Source of the DNA: Marinifaba aquimaris
GTDB taxonomy: Bacteria > Pseudomonadota > Gammaproteobacteria > Enterobacterales > Alteromonadaceae
Direction: 5' to 3'
Length of the DNA: 64,000 bases
Assembly (NCBI RefSeq): GCF_013328345.1
Contig: NZ_JABULX010000006.1
Location: forward strand, 94,669 to 158,668
This document shows positions 46,167-55,852 of the stretch, one piece after another (positions within the stretch are counted from its first letter, which is position 1; each line of letters starts with the position of its first letter). The position numbers and the translations under genes are program-made. Under the pieces are notes generated by a model. That model saw only the letters and a program-made list of their open reading frames with translations. It was not told the origin of the DNA and searched no databases.

Positions 46167-47921
46167 TTAATTTCCTCTCACTAGCAGAACGCGAGCTTGG
46201 CTCGATTTGGCAATAGCGGCTTCATTACCTGTTGTGGTATCAATGGCCCAGACATTATTGGCTGCACTTGAAATACCAAATACACTCGGTTGCGCACTCC
46301 AATACAAAAAAGATGATGAAGCGTGCTGTGCCCAAAGCTCTTCATCATTGCTATCTCTGGCAAATTTATCGCTCAAACGACCATAATTAAGAATGGATGC
46401 TAATTCTGAAACTGTCGGTAAACGCCAGTCATTCGCACCACATAACCCCTGGCCGTTAACAGCATTGAGATAAGCAGCGGTATCACAGCTTGTTAAAATA
46501 TTTGCTTCCATTGTGCACACACCGCCATTTTGTGTCCCTTCAATACCGCCATTAGTTTCAGTCACAGCACTAAACCATGAAAAACTACTGTTATAAGCGC
46601 GGTATCCCGAGACGGCTTTAACTTCCCAAATCAGTCCTGTGACATTATCTCTGAAACAACTTGCCGTACCTGAAGCAATCTCGTCGCCATTTTGATCTAG
46701 ACGGGTAAAATCAAAGCCTAGTTCACCCGTTCCTGTTTTCGATAGGCTGCCTGATGTTGCAGCAACATCACGGCCGTTTTCGGCATCTTGATTAGGGAAG
46801 CTCGCCAATGAACAAGCGGCCTGATTACTACTCGATGTAGCACAATTAGTTATGCCAGTATCATTCATACCATCAAAAGCTGAGATAGAAAGGACACTGA
46901 TTTTAACGGAATCTTGGGTACTCCCATTGTCATTCCAGCCTGTCAGTTGGAAAGTTAAATCTGTCGTTTCATCCACTCTTGGTGCGTTAAAGCGAGCAAC
47001 TTTTTGTTGGGCATTTTCAATGTTCACAACCACATTACCCGATGTTTGTTGCCATAGATGAGTGGTCGCATTGGTTCCACCAGAAAGCGTCACCACCTGC
47101 CCTTCATAAACGACTTGGTCAATGCCCGCATCAACCGTTGGCTTTGATTCACTAGCAGGATTGATATCAACTAGAACCAAAGATTGATCAATTAACCCAG
47201 TGGTATCGGTCACTGTAAGCGTAAAACGAATGCTCGCTGGCGAAGAACTCAAGTTTAACAATTCATTTTTAGCGATAACTGCTAATGCAGGAAGTGTTGT
47301 TTGACTCGTATCAAATGTGCGGTAAATACCATCTTCGGGTAAACCCGATATGTCACTACCCGAAATTTGTTCAACCGTTAGGATACTTGACTGCACTTGT
47401 GTGCCATCTTCACCATCGGTCCAATTTGCAGATAATGAAAAAGACTCACCAGAGTCGACCGTAATTTGTTGCTCTTCTGTACCATTTGGATTGAGCTCTG
47501 AAATTGGTGGGGTCGAAATGGTTGAAACAATAATATTCATTTGGTCGGTGGCTGAATTACCCGCACTATCAGTGGCTGAAACGGTAATTAACAGTTCAAC
47601 ATTGGTACTCAGCTCAGGTGCGGTGAGCTCTACTTCTTCACCTTCGTTCGACGATAACGCACTGGCATAAGTGCTCGGCTGAATGGTCCAGTTGTAATTA
47701 AACGGCGTGTTAGCACCTTCACCAAAGGCCTTAATGGTTACAGTACTGCCTTCAGCAACGGTTAGATCGGGGCCAAGCGAGACAGAAAATGCCGTTGGCG
47801 GCGGATTATTTCCGCCTGAGCTCGAACCAGAGCCACCAAGAGAACCGCCACAACCGACGAGGCTTCCAAGTAGCGCTATGATTAAAATTGTGGGTATAAA
47901 GCTTAGCTTCAGTGATTTCAT
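46167..47921 (-). CDS. DUF1566 lipoprotein with Ig/PKD-like repeats
   Basis: 584 residues. A lipoprotein signal (lipobox LVGC) is followed by a Gly/Ser-rich tether, then three Ig/PKD-like beta domains (LGPDLTVAEGSTVTIKAFGE; LNPNGTEEQQITVDSGESFS; VDAGIDQVVYEGQVVTLSGG). The C-terminal DUF1566 domain (about 395-584) ends in SQARVLLVRGN. An extended, surface-attached protein; probably an adhesin or carbohydrate-contacting protein, but that is inference. Confidence 0.85.
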   Translation of the reverse strand: MKSLKLSFIPTILIIALLGSLVGCGGSLGGSGSSSGGNNPPPTAFSVSLGPDLTVAEGSTVTIKAFGEGANTPFNYNWTIQPSTYASALSSNEGEEVELTAPELSTNVELLITVSATDSAGNSATDQMNIIVSTISTPPISELNPNGTEEQQITVDSGESFSLSANWTDGEDGTQVQSSILTVEQISGSDISGLPEDGIYRTFDTSQTTLPALAVIAKNELLNLSSSPASIRFTLTVTDTTGLIDQSLVLVDINPASESKPTVDAGIDQVVYEGQVVTLSGGTNATTHLWQQTSGNVVVNIENAQQKVARFNAPRVDETTDLTFQLTGWNDNGSTQDSVKISVLSISAFDGMNDTGITNCATSSSNQAACSLASFPNQDAENGRDVAATSGSLSKTGTGELGFDFTRLDQNGDEIASGTASCFRDNVTGLIWEVKAVSGYRAYNSSFSWFSAVTETNGGIEGTQNGGVCTMEANILTSCDTAAYLNAVNGQGLCGANDWRLPTVSELASILNYGRLSDKFARDSNDEELWAQHASSSFLYWSAQPSVFGISSAANNVWAIDTTTGNEAAIAKSSQARVLLVRGN

Positions 47922-48091
47922 ATACTTTATTCACCTAGTCAAAATTATGTCTTTTCATCAAGAATAAACTTGTTAGTGTGAATCAAAGCAAATTTCAGAC
48001 CAATAAATTAAAGCACGGTGTTTACGCTTTAACTCTGGGCGTTAAAGCCGCTTTTTGCTATACTCCGCGCCACTTTTAACAACACAATCAG

Positions 48092-48883
48092 ATGATGCGA
48101 ACAGATACTTTCGATAATCGTTTTGGTGGTACCCAGCGCCTTTATGGCAGCCAAGGTATTGAGCAATTAAAACAAGCCCATGTCGCCGTTGTAGGTATGG
48201 GTGGCGTCGGCTCTTGGATAGTAGAAGCCCTAGCAAGAACGGCTATTGGTGAACTCACACTTTTCGATTTAGATGATATTTGTGTATCAAATACCAATCG
48301 TCAAATTCATGCTCATACGGGTAACTTTGGCAAAGACAAAGTAGAAGCTATGGTTGAAAGGGTTAAACTCATTAACCCTGAATGCAAGGTCAACGCCGTT
48401 GAAGACTTTGTAACTACTTCTAATGTCCGCGAGGTATTATCAACTAACTTTGATTATTTAATTGATGCAACAGACAGTGTGCAAGCAAAAGCGGGAATGA
48501 TTGCCTGGTGTAAGCGCAATAAAGTTAAAGTCATCACAATTGGTGGTGCCGGTGGTCAAATCGACCCAAGCCAGATCCAAATTGGTGATTTAGCAAAAAC
48601 CATTCAAGATCCCCTACTGGCCAAAGTGCGCAATCAATTACGTCGCGATTATAATTTTAGTAAAAACCCCAAACGCAAATTTGGGGTCGAAGCCATCTTC
48701 TCAACAGAGCAATTAAAATATCCAGCAAGTGATGGGCAGGTTTGTTTGCAAAAACCTGCGCAAGGTGAAGGGCCTGCCAAGCTCGATTGTGCCACTGGCT
48801 TTGGCGCTTCGACGGTTGTCACCGCCACTTTTGGTTTTTTTGCTGCCAGTCGCGTTATTAACAAAATTTCAGGCTTAGCCTGA
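48092..48883 (+). CDS. tcdA: tRNA threonylcarbamoyladenosine dehydratase (TcdA/CsdL)
   Basis: 263 residues of the E1-like adenylating fold. [16 protein letters not shown] (nucleotide site), [22 protein letters not shown] and the late [19 protein letters not shown] are in place. TcdA cyclises t6A37 of tRNA to ct6A. A hairpin of 8 bp sits in the leader (48026-48048). The next gene, prmA, starts 22 bases later, perhaps as an operon. Confidence 0.92.
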   Translation: MMRTDTFDNRFGGTQRLYGSQGIEQLKQAHVAVVGMGGVGSWIVEALARTAIGELTLFDLDDICVSNTNRQIHAHTGNFGKDKVEAMVERVKLINPECKVNAVEDFVTTSNVREVLSTNFDYLIDATDSVQAKAGMIAWCKRNKVKVITIGGAGGQIDPSQIQIGDLAKTIQDPLLAKVRNQLRRDYNFSKNPKRKFGVEAIFSTEQLKYPASDGQVCLQKPAQGEGPAKLDCATGFGASTVVTATFGFFAASRVINKISGLA

Positions 48884-48905
48884 GTACTTCAATAGAGAAA
48901 ATACC

Positions 48906-49784
48906 ATGTCTTGGATTCAAATTCGTTATACCACTGACAAAGAATCAGCAGAAGCAATTTCTGATCATATGACAGGAACAGGCGCTGCAGCTGTGACCTT
49001 TTTAGATGCAGCAGACACACCTATTTACGAACCCTTACCAGGAGACTTTTTTCTCTGGGAAGCGACAACCGTAATGGGTTTATACCCAGCTGACATTGAT
49101 ACTGACAAGGTATTAAAACGCCTAAAAAATGCCAAAGCGGGCAATAAAGGCTTTTACAAAGTAGAACAATTAGAAGACAAAGACTGGGTACGCGAGTGGA
49201 TGGATAGCTTCCAACCTATGCAATTTGGTAAGCGCTTGTGGATATGCCCGAGCTGGCGAGATGTTCCCGATTCAACAGCCGTTAATGTAATGCTCGACCC
49301 GGGGTTAGCTTTTGGTACTGGCACACACCCAACAACAAGCTTATGTCTTCGTTGGCTAGATGAAAATATCTCCTCAGATCAAACCGTGGTCGACTTTGGT
49401 TGTGGCTCAGGTATTTTAGCGATTGCAGCTTTAAAGCTTGGAGCCAAGCGCACTATTGGTATTGATATCGATCCACAAGCGATTGTGGCGACAGAAGAAA
49501 ACGCTAAACGCAATAATGTCGAGAAGCAAATTGAGCTGTTCTTACCAAAAGACCAACCTGAAATAGAAGCAGATGTGGTAGTGGCAAACATATTAGCGGC
49601 TCCACTGCGCGAGTTATCAGAAGTGATCACCGCCTTTGTTAAGCCAGGTGGAAAGCTGGCACTATCGGGTATTTTAGATACTCAAGCCGAAGAAATAGTA
49701 GAGATATACAGTCAGTGGTTTGACATGGACCCTGTGGCAAACGAAGAAGAATGGTGTCGTGTCTCAGGTACACGTAAACAATAG
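48906..49784 (+). CDS. prmA: ribosomal protein L11 methyltransferase
   Basis: 292 residues, full length. N-terminal domain with [20 protein letters not shown], linker [27 protein letters not shown] motif [20 protein letters not shown] and PxxxLD-type [18 protein letters not shown]. It trimethylates ribosomal protein L11. Terminator follows. Housekeeping gene; no oddities. Confidence 0.96.
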   Translation: MSWIQIRYTTDKESAEAISDHMTGTGAAAVTFLDAADTPIYEPLPGDFFLWEATTVMGLYPADIDTDKVLKRLKNAKAGNKGFYKVEQLEDKDWVREWMDSFQPMQFGKRLWICPSWRDVPDSTAVNVMLDPGLAFGTGTHPTTSLCLRWLDENISSDQTVVDFGCGSGILAIAALKLGAKRTIGIDIDPQAIVATEENAKRNNVEKQIELFLPKDQPEIEADVVVANILAAPLRELSEVITAFVKPGGKLALSGILDTQAEEIVEIYSQWFDMDPVANEEEWCRVSGTRKQ

Positions 49785-49792
49785 CATGGTAT

Positions 49793-49818
49793 AAAACGGA
49801 GTATTTACTCCGTTTTTT
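49793..49818 (+). terminator. terminator of prmA
   Basis: A 10-bp stem (AAAACGGAGT / ACTCCGTTTT) with TTTT. On the minus strand it could also end the gene at 49842. Confidence 0.8.
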
Positions 49819-49841
49819 ATTGTCAAAATAAGCCAAGCGAA

Positions 49842-50138
49842 TTAATGCACTAAACCGTTTCGTTTTAAACCCCTTCTGACATTTTTGCATAACTTGCCGA
49901 GTCGGCTAAGTTCACCTAATAAGGGGGTTTCTCCTGCTTGTAGCTTTAATTCCCAATCAGTTAATTCAGTATCAACCAGCTCGAGTAATTTTTTAGGGCA
50001 GCCAACACAGGAAATACCACAAATATTAGCTTGTGGTTCATTGAACGGAAAATCAGCCCGCACTGCTAAAATCAATGATTGCATGGCAGAGACAATATCA
50101 GGCTTTTGCCCTTTTTTACCCTTTGTTAATTCAGTCAT
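49842..50138 (-). CDS. small hypothetical Cys-containing protein
   Basis: 98 residues, basic. Four cysteines in the pattern CGISCVGC ... LCKN suggest metal or Fe-S binding. No family recognised beyond conserved hypothetical. Convergent with prmA and divergent from the ACR3 gene. Confidence 0.6.
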   Translation of the reverse strand: MTELTKGKKGQKPDIVSAMQSLILAVRADFPFNEPQANICGISCVGCPKKLLELVDTELTDWELKLQAGETPLLGELSRLGKLCKNVRRGLKRNGLVH

Positions 50139-50236
50139 CAGATTTACCCATTTAGCAGAGATAATCCGTTAGAGAGTCACTTTACTCAGCAGTTCCCTTT
50201 GTTAAACAAGAAATAGGTTAAGTTGTGTTAAATACA

Positions 50237-50258
50237 TATGGAAATCATTATATCCATA
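50237..50258 (+). promoter_or_regulatory. putative ArsR operator in the ACR3 promoter
   Basis: Perfect inverted repeat TATGGA-N10-TCCATA. A -10-like TATAAT lies directly after it (50261-50266), so the repeat fills the -35/-10 region. Its left half ATATGGA and following TATAT resemble the arsR-operon element at 4874-4897. Confidence 0.6.
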
Positions 50259-50295
50259 ACTATAATGTCGCCAAGCTTAAGAATTGGTAAACGTT

Positions 50296-51321
50296 ATGGG
50301 ATTATTTGAACGCTATTTATCTGTTTGGGTTGCGCTTGCAATCGCTTTAGGTGTCGGACTGGGTTTAGCCATTCCTAATGCTTTTGCCCTTATCGCAAAT
50401 GTTGAGTACGCCCATGTTAACTTAGTCGTTGCCTTGCTTATTTGGGTGATGATTTACCCCATGATGGTACAAATAGATTTTTCAGCCATTAAAGATGTAG
50501 GGAAAAACCCAAAAGGCCTAATACTGACCGTCATAGTCAATTGGCTGGTCAAACCTTTTTCAATGGCCGCGTTGGGCTGGCTGTTCTTTAATACCCTATT
50601 TGCTGACTTAGTCAGCCCCGAAACGGCAGAGCAATACATAGCAGGGATGATTTTACTCGGTGTCGCGCCTTGTACTGCCATGGTCTTTGTCTGGTCACAT
50701 TTAACCAAAGGCGATGCTAACTACACACTGATTCAGGTATCCGTCAACGATGTGATCATGATCTTCGCTTTTGCGCCTATTACCGCTTTTCTATTAGGTG
50801 TTTCTGATATTCAAATTCCTTGGCAAACACTACTCATTTCTGTCGTTTTATACGTACTACTGCCATTAATTGCAGGTGTCATCACCCGACAAAAGCTCAA
50901 CAATCAAGCGAAAAATATCGATAGTCTGTTAGCCAAACTCAAACCGTTTTCGGTGATAGGTTTATTAGCTACCGTCGTTTTACTATTCGGCTTTCAAGCA
51001 GAAACGATTATCGCTAAACCACAAGATATATTACTGATTGCCATTCCATTGTTGATTCAAACCTATGGTATTTTTGCCATTGCCTACTACGCCGCACTTA
51101 AGCTCAAGCTAAAGCACAATGTGGCAGGCCCTGCTTGTCTTATTGGCACCTCGAACTTCTTTGAATTGGCGGTAGCTGTGGCTATTTCACTATTTGGCCT
51201 GCATTCAGGTGCAGCCCTTGCCACGGTTGTAGGTGTGTTAGTTGAAGTACCTGTCATGCTCTCTTTGGTATATCTAGTCAATAAAACCAAACCTTATTTC
51301 GATAAACAAGTTAATCCGTAG
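50296..51321 (+). CDS. acr3: ACR3-family arsenite efflux permease
   Basis: About 341 residues with ten hydrophobic segments. ACR3 hallmarks: [56 protein letters not shown] with the conserved cysteine, and a late [16 protein letters not shown]. It exports arsenite across the inner membrane using the proton gradient. ATG 50296 preferred; a TTG four codons upstream is in frame. 18 bases upstream of a phosphatase-like gene. Confidence 0.93.
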   Translation: MGLFERYLSVWVALAIALGVGLGLAIPNAFALIANVEYAHVNLVVALLIWVMIYPMMVQIDFSAIKDVGKNPKGLILTVIVNWLVKPFSMAALGWLFFNTLFADLVSPETAEQYIAGMILLGVAPCTAMVFVWSHLTKGDANYTLIQVSVNDVIMIFAFAPITAFLLGVSDIQIPWQTLLISVVLYVLLPLIAGVITRQKLNNQAKNIDSLLAKLKPFSVIGLLATVVLLFGFQAETIIAKPQDILLIAIPLLIQTYGIFAIAYYAALKLKLKHNVAGPACLIGTSNFFELAVAVAISLFGLHSGAALATVVGVLVEVPVMLSLVYLVNKTKPYFDKQVNP

Positions 51322-51339
51322 ATAAAAAAAGGACGCGCC

Positions 51340-51828
51340 ATGTTACAACATCCCTACGACACGCTCAGCTTAGATATGGGAGCTAAGTTAATTTTCACGC
51401 CTTGTCCAGGCACCAAAACGGTAGAGCTAGTGGACTCACTAGAACAATTAAAACAAGCTGGCGCCGATGCGGTATTGAGTTTGATGTTTCAAAATGAACT
51501 TGAAAAAAATGGTGCGGGTTCGATTAAACAAGCATGTCAAGAGCAGTCACTTGCTTGGTTCCAATTACCAATCAGTGATGATGCCGCGCCCGATCACAAT
51601 TTTGAACAAGCGTGGAGTGAACACAAAGACGCCATTCTTGCTATCGTCAAAAACCGTGGCGGTTTAGCGTTGCATTGTAAAGGCGGCTCAGGCAGAACAG
51701 GCTTAGTGATTGCTATCATCATGAATGCATTGGGCATAGAAAAAGATGAGTGTATTAGCAAAGTACAAGCTATCAGACCGAACTCAATGAAAAACCTAAG
51801 CCAACGAATTTATTTTGAGTCGTTCTAA
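51340..51828 (+). CDS. CDKN3-like dual-specificity/tyrosine phosphatase-fold protein
   Basis: 162 residues. The active-site loop LHCKGGSGRTGLVIAII (HC-x5-R-T) is intact, with a general-acid candidate Asp in LPISDDAAPDHNFE. The family dephosphorylates proteins or small molecules. It starts 18 bases after ACR3 with AAGGA upstream, so it belongs to an arsenic-response operon. Some arsenate reductases (Acr2 type) use the same HC-x5-R loop, so arsenate reduction is an option to test. No ArsC is found in the window. Confidence 0.82.
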   Translation: MLQHPYDTLSLDMGAKLIFTPCPGTKTVELVDSLEQLKQAGADAVLSLMFQNELEKNGAGSIKQACQEQSLAWFQLPISDDAAPDHNFEQAWSEHKDAILAIVKNRGGLALHCKGGSGRTGLVIAIIMNALGIEKDECISKVQAIRPNSMKNLSQRIYFESF

Positions 51829-51838
51829 AAGCAAAAAT

Positions 51839-51875
51839 CAAAACAGTCAGCTGTGCACCACACCTGACTGTTTTG
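51839..51875. terminator. bidirectional terminator after the ACR3 operon
   Basis: A 12-bp stem (CAAAACAGTCAG / CTGACTGTTTTG) with a 13-base loop between convergent genes. T run is short. Confidence 0.55.
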
Positions 51876-51895
51876 AACCAGTGCAAATTTAACGA

Positions 51896-53296
51896 CTACC
51901 AAGCATCATTACTCTGATAAAAGCTCACTGCTTTGTTAAACCTTTCATCGGTCGCAATATCGGTTATCACCAATTCGATGTCTTTAAATGGACTGTCTAA
52001 ATTACCAAGTCGATTTTTATTTTTATCGACCACAGCAATGACGTGCGTTTGCAATTGACCAGGTTCAACGGTAAACACCTTATCCCCCGCAATTTCAATA
52101 CCCAACATCTTATCTGTAGTGATTTGATATTCCTTAACTTGTTGAGTTTTATTCAAGGTTTTAATGATATAAGTATTTTCGACATCGCCTTGAGTATTGA
52201 TGCGATATAAAGCTTGTCTGTCTCTGAGTACATTCACCTCTGAGCTATCTCTAAACTCAAACCAAGTCAGCATAAAGACAAAAGACAAACAAGCGAGCGA
52301 ACCATAAACGTGATTAAAACTAAAACCCAAGGCCTGTTTTTGTTCTGCTTTGTAGCTAATCAGCCCCTTTGCATAATTAAATTTAGCCATCACGCCGTCA
52401 CACGCATCTGCGCACAAGCCACAGTTAATACACTCGTATTGCAACCCATTACGGATATCAATACCAACCGGGCAAACTTGAACACATAAATTACAATCGA
52501 CACAATCGCCCTTACCTTCGGGTTTGGCTTGGTTCATTTTCCTTGGACCACGCCCTTCACCTCGCGCAGTGTCATAAGTCATCAAGGTTGTCGTTTTAAC
52601 AAAAAATGCAGATTGAAAACGCGCATAGGGACACATGTGCAAACACATTTTATCTTTTATCCAACCGGCATTGATGTAGGTACACACTGCAAAAAAATAG
52701 ACCCAGGCCTGTACTAAAAAGCTAGACTGCATGTTGATAAAATCGATATACAGGCTTTTTGCCGGTATAAAATAAGACATAAAAACCAGTGCAGTTAACA
52801 GTGATAAGTTAAGCCACAACACATGTTTGATGCTTTTTTTTGCCCATTTATTGATTGAATCCGGCGCTTTATCTAACGCTTTACTTTGATTGTGTGTCCC
52901 TTCTACCCGTCTTTCTATCCAATTGAACATCAACATCCAAATCGTTTGCGGGCAAGTATAACCACACCAAATACGACCGTATAAACGCGTGATATAAAAC
53001 AACAAGAACGCAGAGAAAATAAATAACCACATAAACAGCGTGAAATCTTGTGGGAATAACACCAGTGAGAAAAATCGAAATTGCTGCTGGCCCACGTCAA
53101 ATAAAATGGCTTGCTGACCATTAAACTCGATCCATGGTAGTAAGATGAACACCAACATTAATAAGCTTGATAAGTACCGCCTAATTCGTTGAAACAAACC
53201 TTTTTGTTCGCGAAAGTAGATCTTACCTTCACGAGGTTTATCGATATGGGACGTTTGGAAAATAACCGCTTGATTGCTATCTTTGGTTTTACTCAT
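51896..53296 (-). CDS. ccoG: cytochrome oxidase accessory protein CcoG (RdxA/FixG)
   Basis: 466 residues. Five to six membrane segments, the conserved RIWCGYTCPQTIWM, and two ferredoxin-type 4Fe-4S motifs (CVDCNLCVQVCPVGIDIRNG and CINCGLCADACDGVM), then a periplasmic IgFP-like C-terminal domain. It reduces copper(II) for delivery to the CuB site of cbb3-type oxidase. No ccoNOQP genes are within the window, and no FNR box was spotted upstream. Confidence 0.93.
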   Translation of the reverse strand: MSKTKDSNQAVIFQTSHIDKPREGKIYFREQKGLFQRIRRYLSSLLMLVFILLPWIEFNGQQAILFDVGQQQFRFFSLVLFPQDFTLFMWLFIFSAFLLFYITRLYGRIWCGYTCPQTIWMLMFNWIERRVEGTHNQSKALDKAPDSINKWAKKSIKHVLWLNLSLLTALVFMSYFIPAKSLYIDFINMQSSFLVQAWVYFFAVCTYINAGWIKDKMCLHMCPYARFQSAFFVKTTTLMTYDTARGEGRGPRKMNQAKPEGKGDCVDCNLCVQVCPVGIDIRNGLQYECINCGLCADACDGVMAKFNYAKGLISYKAEQKQALGFSFNHVYGSLACLSFVFMLTWFEFRDSSEVNVLRDRQALYRINTQGDVENTYIIKTLNKTQQVKEYQITTDKMLGIEIAGDKVFTVEPGQLQTHVIAVVDKNKNRLGNLDSPFKDIELVITDIATDERFNKAVSFYQSNDAW

Positions 53297-53426
53297 CAGT
53301 TACCACTACCTAATTTTGGTTAGCTTGTCAGGCTAACAATTCTCCGATGGCATGAAGTGTAAAACCAAGAATCTGTCATTTATATATACAAAAATATAAA
53401 TTATTATAGGTACAGTTCATTCGTAT

Positions 53427-54860
53427 CTGGGGTTAGCTATCAAACAATTTCTCTATCAACAATTAGCCAATCAGCTGAAGAGTCAAATTCAGGATCACAT
53501 CTGGCAAGCGGATGAAAAACTGCCATCCATTCGTGTTTTAAGTGACAGGCATAAGATTTCTAAAATCTCAGTGCAAAAAGCACTGCAAGAGTTAGAAGCG
53601 ATGGGGCTCATTCATGCTAAGCCAAGATCAGGCTATTACGTAGCAAAGCAAGCCACTGCAAAAGTCAGCGAATTTACCCAACCGCAAATAGCAGCACCTA
53701 GTCTTATCCAAGTACCGGATATTTTCTTAGATATTATGCGCTTAAGTGCTGCTTTTGATATTTACCCTAAAGCGGGTATTGAAATCGACAATCAATCCAT
53801 TCAATTGTTACACCGACATATCAACCGTGCGATGCGCCAGCATGCCAGTAAAAATGCTCTGTATTATGGCGATCCAACGGGTGACCCGGCATTAAAAAAG
53901 CAAATAGCTCAGCACTATCGAGCAAGGAATGTCATTATCGAGCCGGAGGATATATGCATCACAGCAGGCTGTCAAAACAGTTTGTTTTTAGCTTTATCGA
54001 GCGTTTGCCAAACAGGCGATACCATTGCAATTGAAAGCCCTGCATTTTATGGCGTTTTACAATTAGCCCAAAGTTTGGGATTAAGGGTTATTGAGATAAG
54101 TGCTTCTGCCACTCAAGGTATGGATACAGATATCCTTCAATCGGCATTAGAAATTTGGCCTATCAAAGCCTGTATTGTGACGAGTAACTTTGCCACACCA
54201 ACGGGTGCATGTATGCCTGCAAAGGCAAAACAAAGCTTGGTTGATTTAGCAAAAGAACATGACTTCACCATTATTGAAGACGATATCTACGGCGATTTAG
54301 GTTTTCATGTATTACCCGAGCCCGTTAAAGCAATTGACCGAGATGAACACACGATATTGTGCAGCTCTTTTTCTAAATCTCTGTCCAGAGACTTGCGCAT
54401 TGGTTGGGTGATTGGGGCCAAGTATCACCAGCAAATCATACACCACAAGTTGGTACATCATTTATCCAGTAACCAAGCTTTACAGCAAGGGTTAGCCAGC
54501 TTTATTGCTAACGGCGATTTTAGGCGGCATTTATTGCAATACAGGCAACAATTAAAAAAACAAAGAGATGCCCTAATAGCAGCCATTAACCAATATTGGC
54601 AGTTTTCATTTAGTTATACCGTACCGGATGGAGGCTTAGCTATTTGGATAAAATTGGATGAGCCTATCGACACTGTTGAACTATACAAGCGCGCCTTAAA
54701 ACAAGACATAGTACTCACACCAGGAGCGTTATTCAGTACGAGCCAATCTTATCAAAACTGTTTAAGGCTCAGCTTTGTACATCCTATAGAAGGGGCAAGA
54801 AAGCAGGCTTTAACTATGGTCAATCGGTTAGTATTTGAGATGAAAAAGCGAGCTATTTAA
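53427..54860 (+). CDS. MocR-type GntR/aminotransferase regulator, non-canonical start
   Basis: About 478 residues. A GntR winged helix (IKQFLYQQLANQLKSQIQDH, LPSIRVLSDRHKISKISVQKALQELE) precedes an aminotransferase-fold domain with the PLP-lysine region CSSFSKSLSRDLRIGW (Lys in SFSKS). MocR proteins sense PLP or amine metabolites. The helix-turn-helix is intact, but no ATG, GTG or TTG precedes it in frame: the frame opens after a TAA at 53397, and the candidates are CTG 53427 or ATC 53439 (after GGGG). The first canonical start, GTG 53571, would cut off the DNA-binding domain. Neighbour on the plus strand is divergent ccoG. Confidence 0.8.
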   Translation: MGLAIKQFLYQQLANQLKSQIQDHIWQADEKLPSIRVLSDRHKISKISVQKALQELEAMGLIHAKPRSGYYVAKQATAKVSEFTQPQIAAPSLIQVPDIFLDIMRLSAAFDIYPKAGIEIDNQSIQLLHRHINRAMRQHASKNALYYGDPTGDPALKKQIAQHYRARNVIIEPEDICITAGCQNSLFLALSSVCQTGDTIAIESPAFYGVLQLAQSLGLRVIEISASATQGMDTDILQSALEIWPIKACIVTSNFATPTGACMPAKAKQSLVDLAKEHDFTIIEDDIYGDLGFHVLPEPVKAIDRDEHTILCSSFSKSLSRDLRIGWVIGAKYHQQIIHHKLVHHLSSNQALQQGLASFIANGDFRRHLLQYRQQLKKQRDALIAAINQYWQFSFSYTVPDGGLAIWIKLDEPIDTVELYKRALKQDIVLTPGALFSTSQSYQNCLRLSFVHPIEGARKQALTMVNRLVFEMKKRAI

Positions 54861-55240
54861 GCATTACCAACAACATTGTTGATACGACGAAGCGTGAATA
54901 CTTCTTTGCTGATAATGTGCTGGTATTCGAAAATAAGCGGGGTAAGTTGTAACACTTGATAAGCTTGATAGTTGTCTTCGTGGGTTAGATCGGCAACGTA
55001 ATGCTCATCCCCCACCAACTCACTTTTAGTAATGGTAAAGTGAATATCGCCGACTAATCCCCAGTCACCAAACTCAATAACCTGACTGGCCACTTCTCCA
55101 TCTGCAGTGTGGGTAGTAAAACTAAACTCAAAACTACCATCTTCGCTCAATTCAGCATATTCAGTCTGCTGTTGTGATTGTTCATCCGTGTCGGTGCGGT
55201 ACCATTTTCCAAATAACATTTCTCGGGCAAATTTTTTCAT
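54857..55240 (-). CDS. hypothetical protein, lipocalin-like character
   Basis: 127 residues from an ATG. Beta-rich pattern (FGKWYRTDTDEQSQQQTEYAELSEDGSFEF, VIEFGDWGLVGDIHFTITKSE, YQAYQVLQLTPLIFEYQHI) resembles small lipocalin-like proteins, but no family can be named. It overlaps the MocR stop by 4 bases, convergently. Confidence 0.65.
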   Translation of the reverse strand: MKKFAREMLFGKWYRTDTDEQSQQQTEYAELSEDGSFEFSFTTHTADGEVASQVIEFGDWGLVGDIHFTITKSELVGDEHYVADLTHEDNYQAYQVLQLTPLIFEYQHIISKEVFTLRRINNVVGNA

Positions 55241-55355
55241 AACAAAGACGGTATAAAATGGTTATTTTCAATTGAGATTACTTGATAAAGTCTATAATTA
55301 GCAAGTCTTTAACAGCGAGTACTACTATTTCATTTCTCACTTTCGGAGCATTATC

Positions 55356-55852
55356 TTGCAAAAAAGTACGACTTATTTCATTCTCGTTTTGTGTTTTGTT
55401 TTTTCTCTTGTAGCGCTACTGCCGATAAAATGGCAAATCGCACCATTGCACTTGCAGGTAAAGCAATCAAAGCGGACCTACCTAAATCGATGACAATCAA
55501 AATGCTCGAGCAAAAACTGCCAATACAGCATTATGATGTGCTCGAGCCCTGGAATAACCAGGTCAGTCGTTTTAGTGGTTTTTTACTATCAGACATTGCC
55601 GCAGAACTTGGCACGAATAAAGTCAGTCAAATCACATTAACGGCCATCGACAACTACCAAGTAACGTATCGTGCTAGTGAGTGGCAACAAGAAATCATCT
55701 TACTGGCCAGTAAAGAAGAAGGTAAAGCCATTCCAATTGGTACTAAAGGCCAACTGAGAACAGTTTACCCTGCCAATGAAATGAACTACCAACAAGACCC
55801 CACCGCATTTAGTAAATGGATGTGGGTGGTCAAACGCATTGAGCTAAATTAA
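55356..55852 (+). CDS. small SUOX-fold (molybdopterin oxidoreductase-like) protein, signal peptide in another frame
   Basis: The mature part (NRTIALAGKAIKADLPKSMT ... DFLLSDIAAEL-type segment, IDNYQVTYRASEWQQEII, MWVVKRIELN) is an open frame to 55852 and looks like the small sulfite-oxidase-type domain, without the cysteine of true SUOX seen. A TTG at 55356, preceded by GGAG, begins a convincing signal peptide (QKSTTYFILVLCFVFSLV) in a different frame; the switch falls near the T-run at 55403-55408. So either a frameshift has broken the gene, a base is misread, or the true start is GTG 55391. The last 102 bases are copied at 58818-58919. Confidence 0.6.
55742..55843 (+). repeat. direct repeat, left copy (3' end of the SUOX-fold gene)
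   Basis: These 102 bases match 58818-58919 at 97 positions, same orientation. The longest identical run spans 38 bases. They bracket the AAA/TPR/zinc-ribbon genes. Confidence 0.9.

Noticed and set aside
48026..48056. Hairpin before tcdA as an attenuator
   Set aside because: An 8-bp stem with an A/T-rich sequence and a T run after a gap; could be chance, no leader peptide seen.
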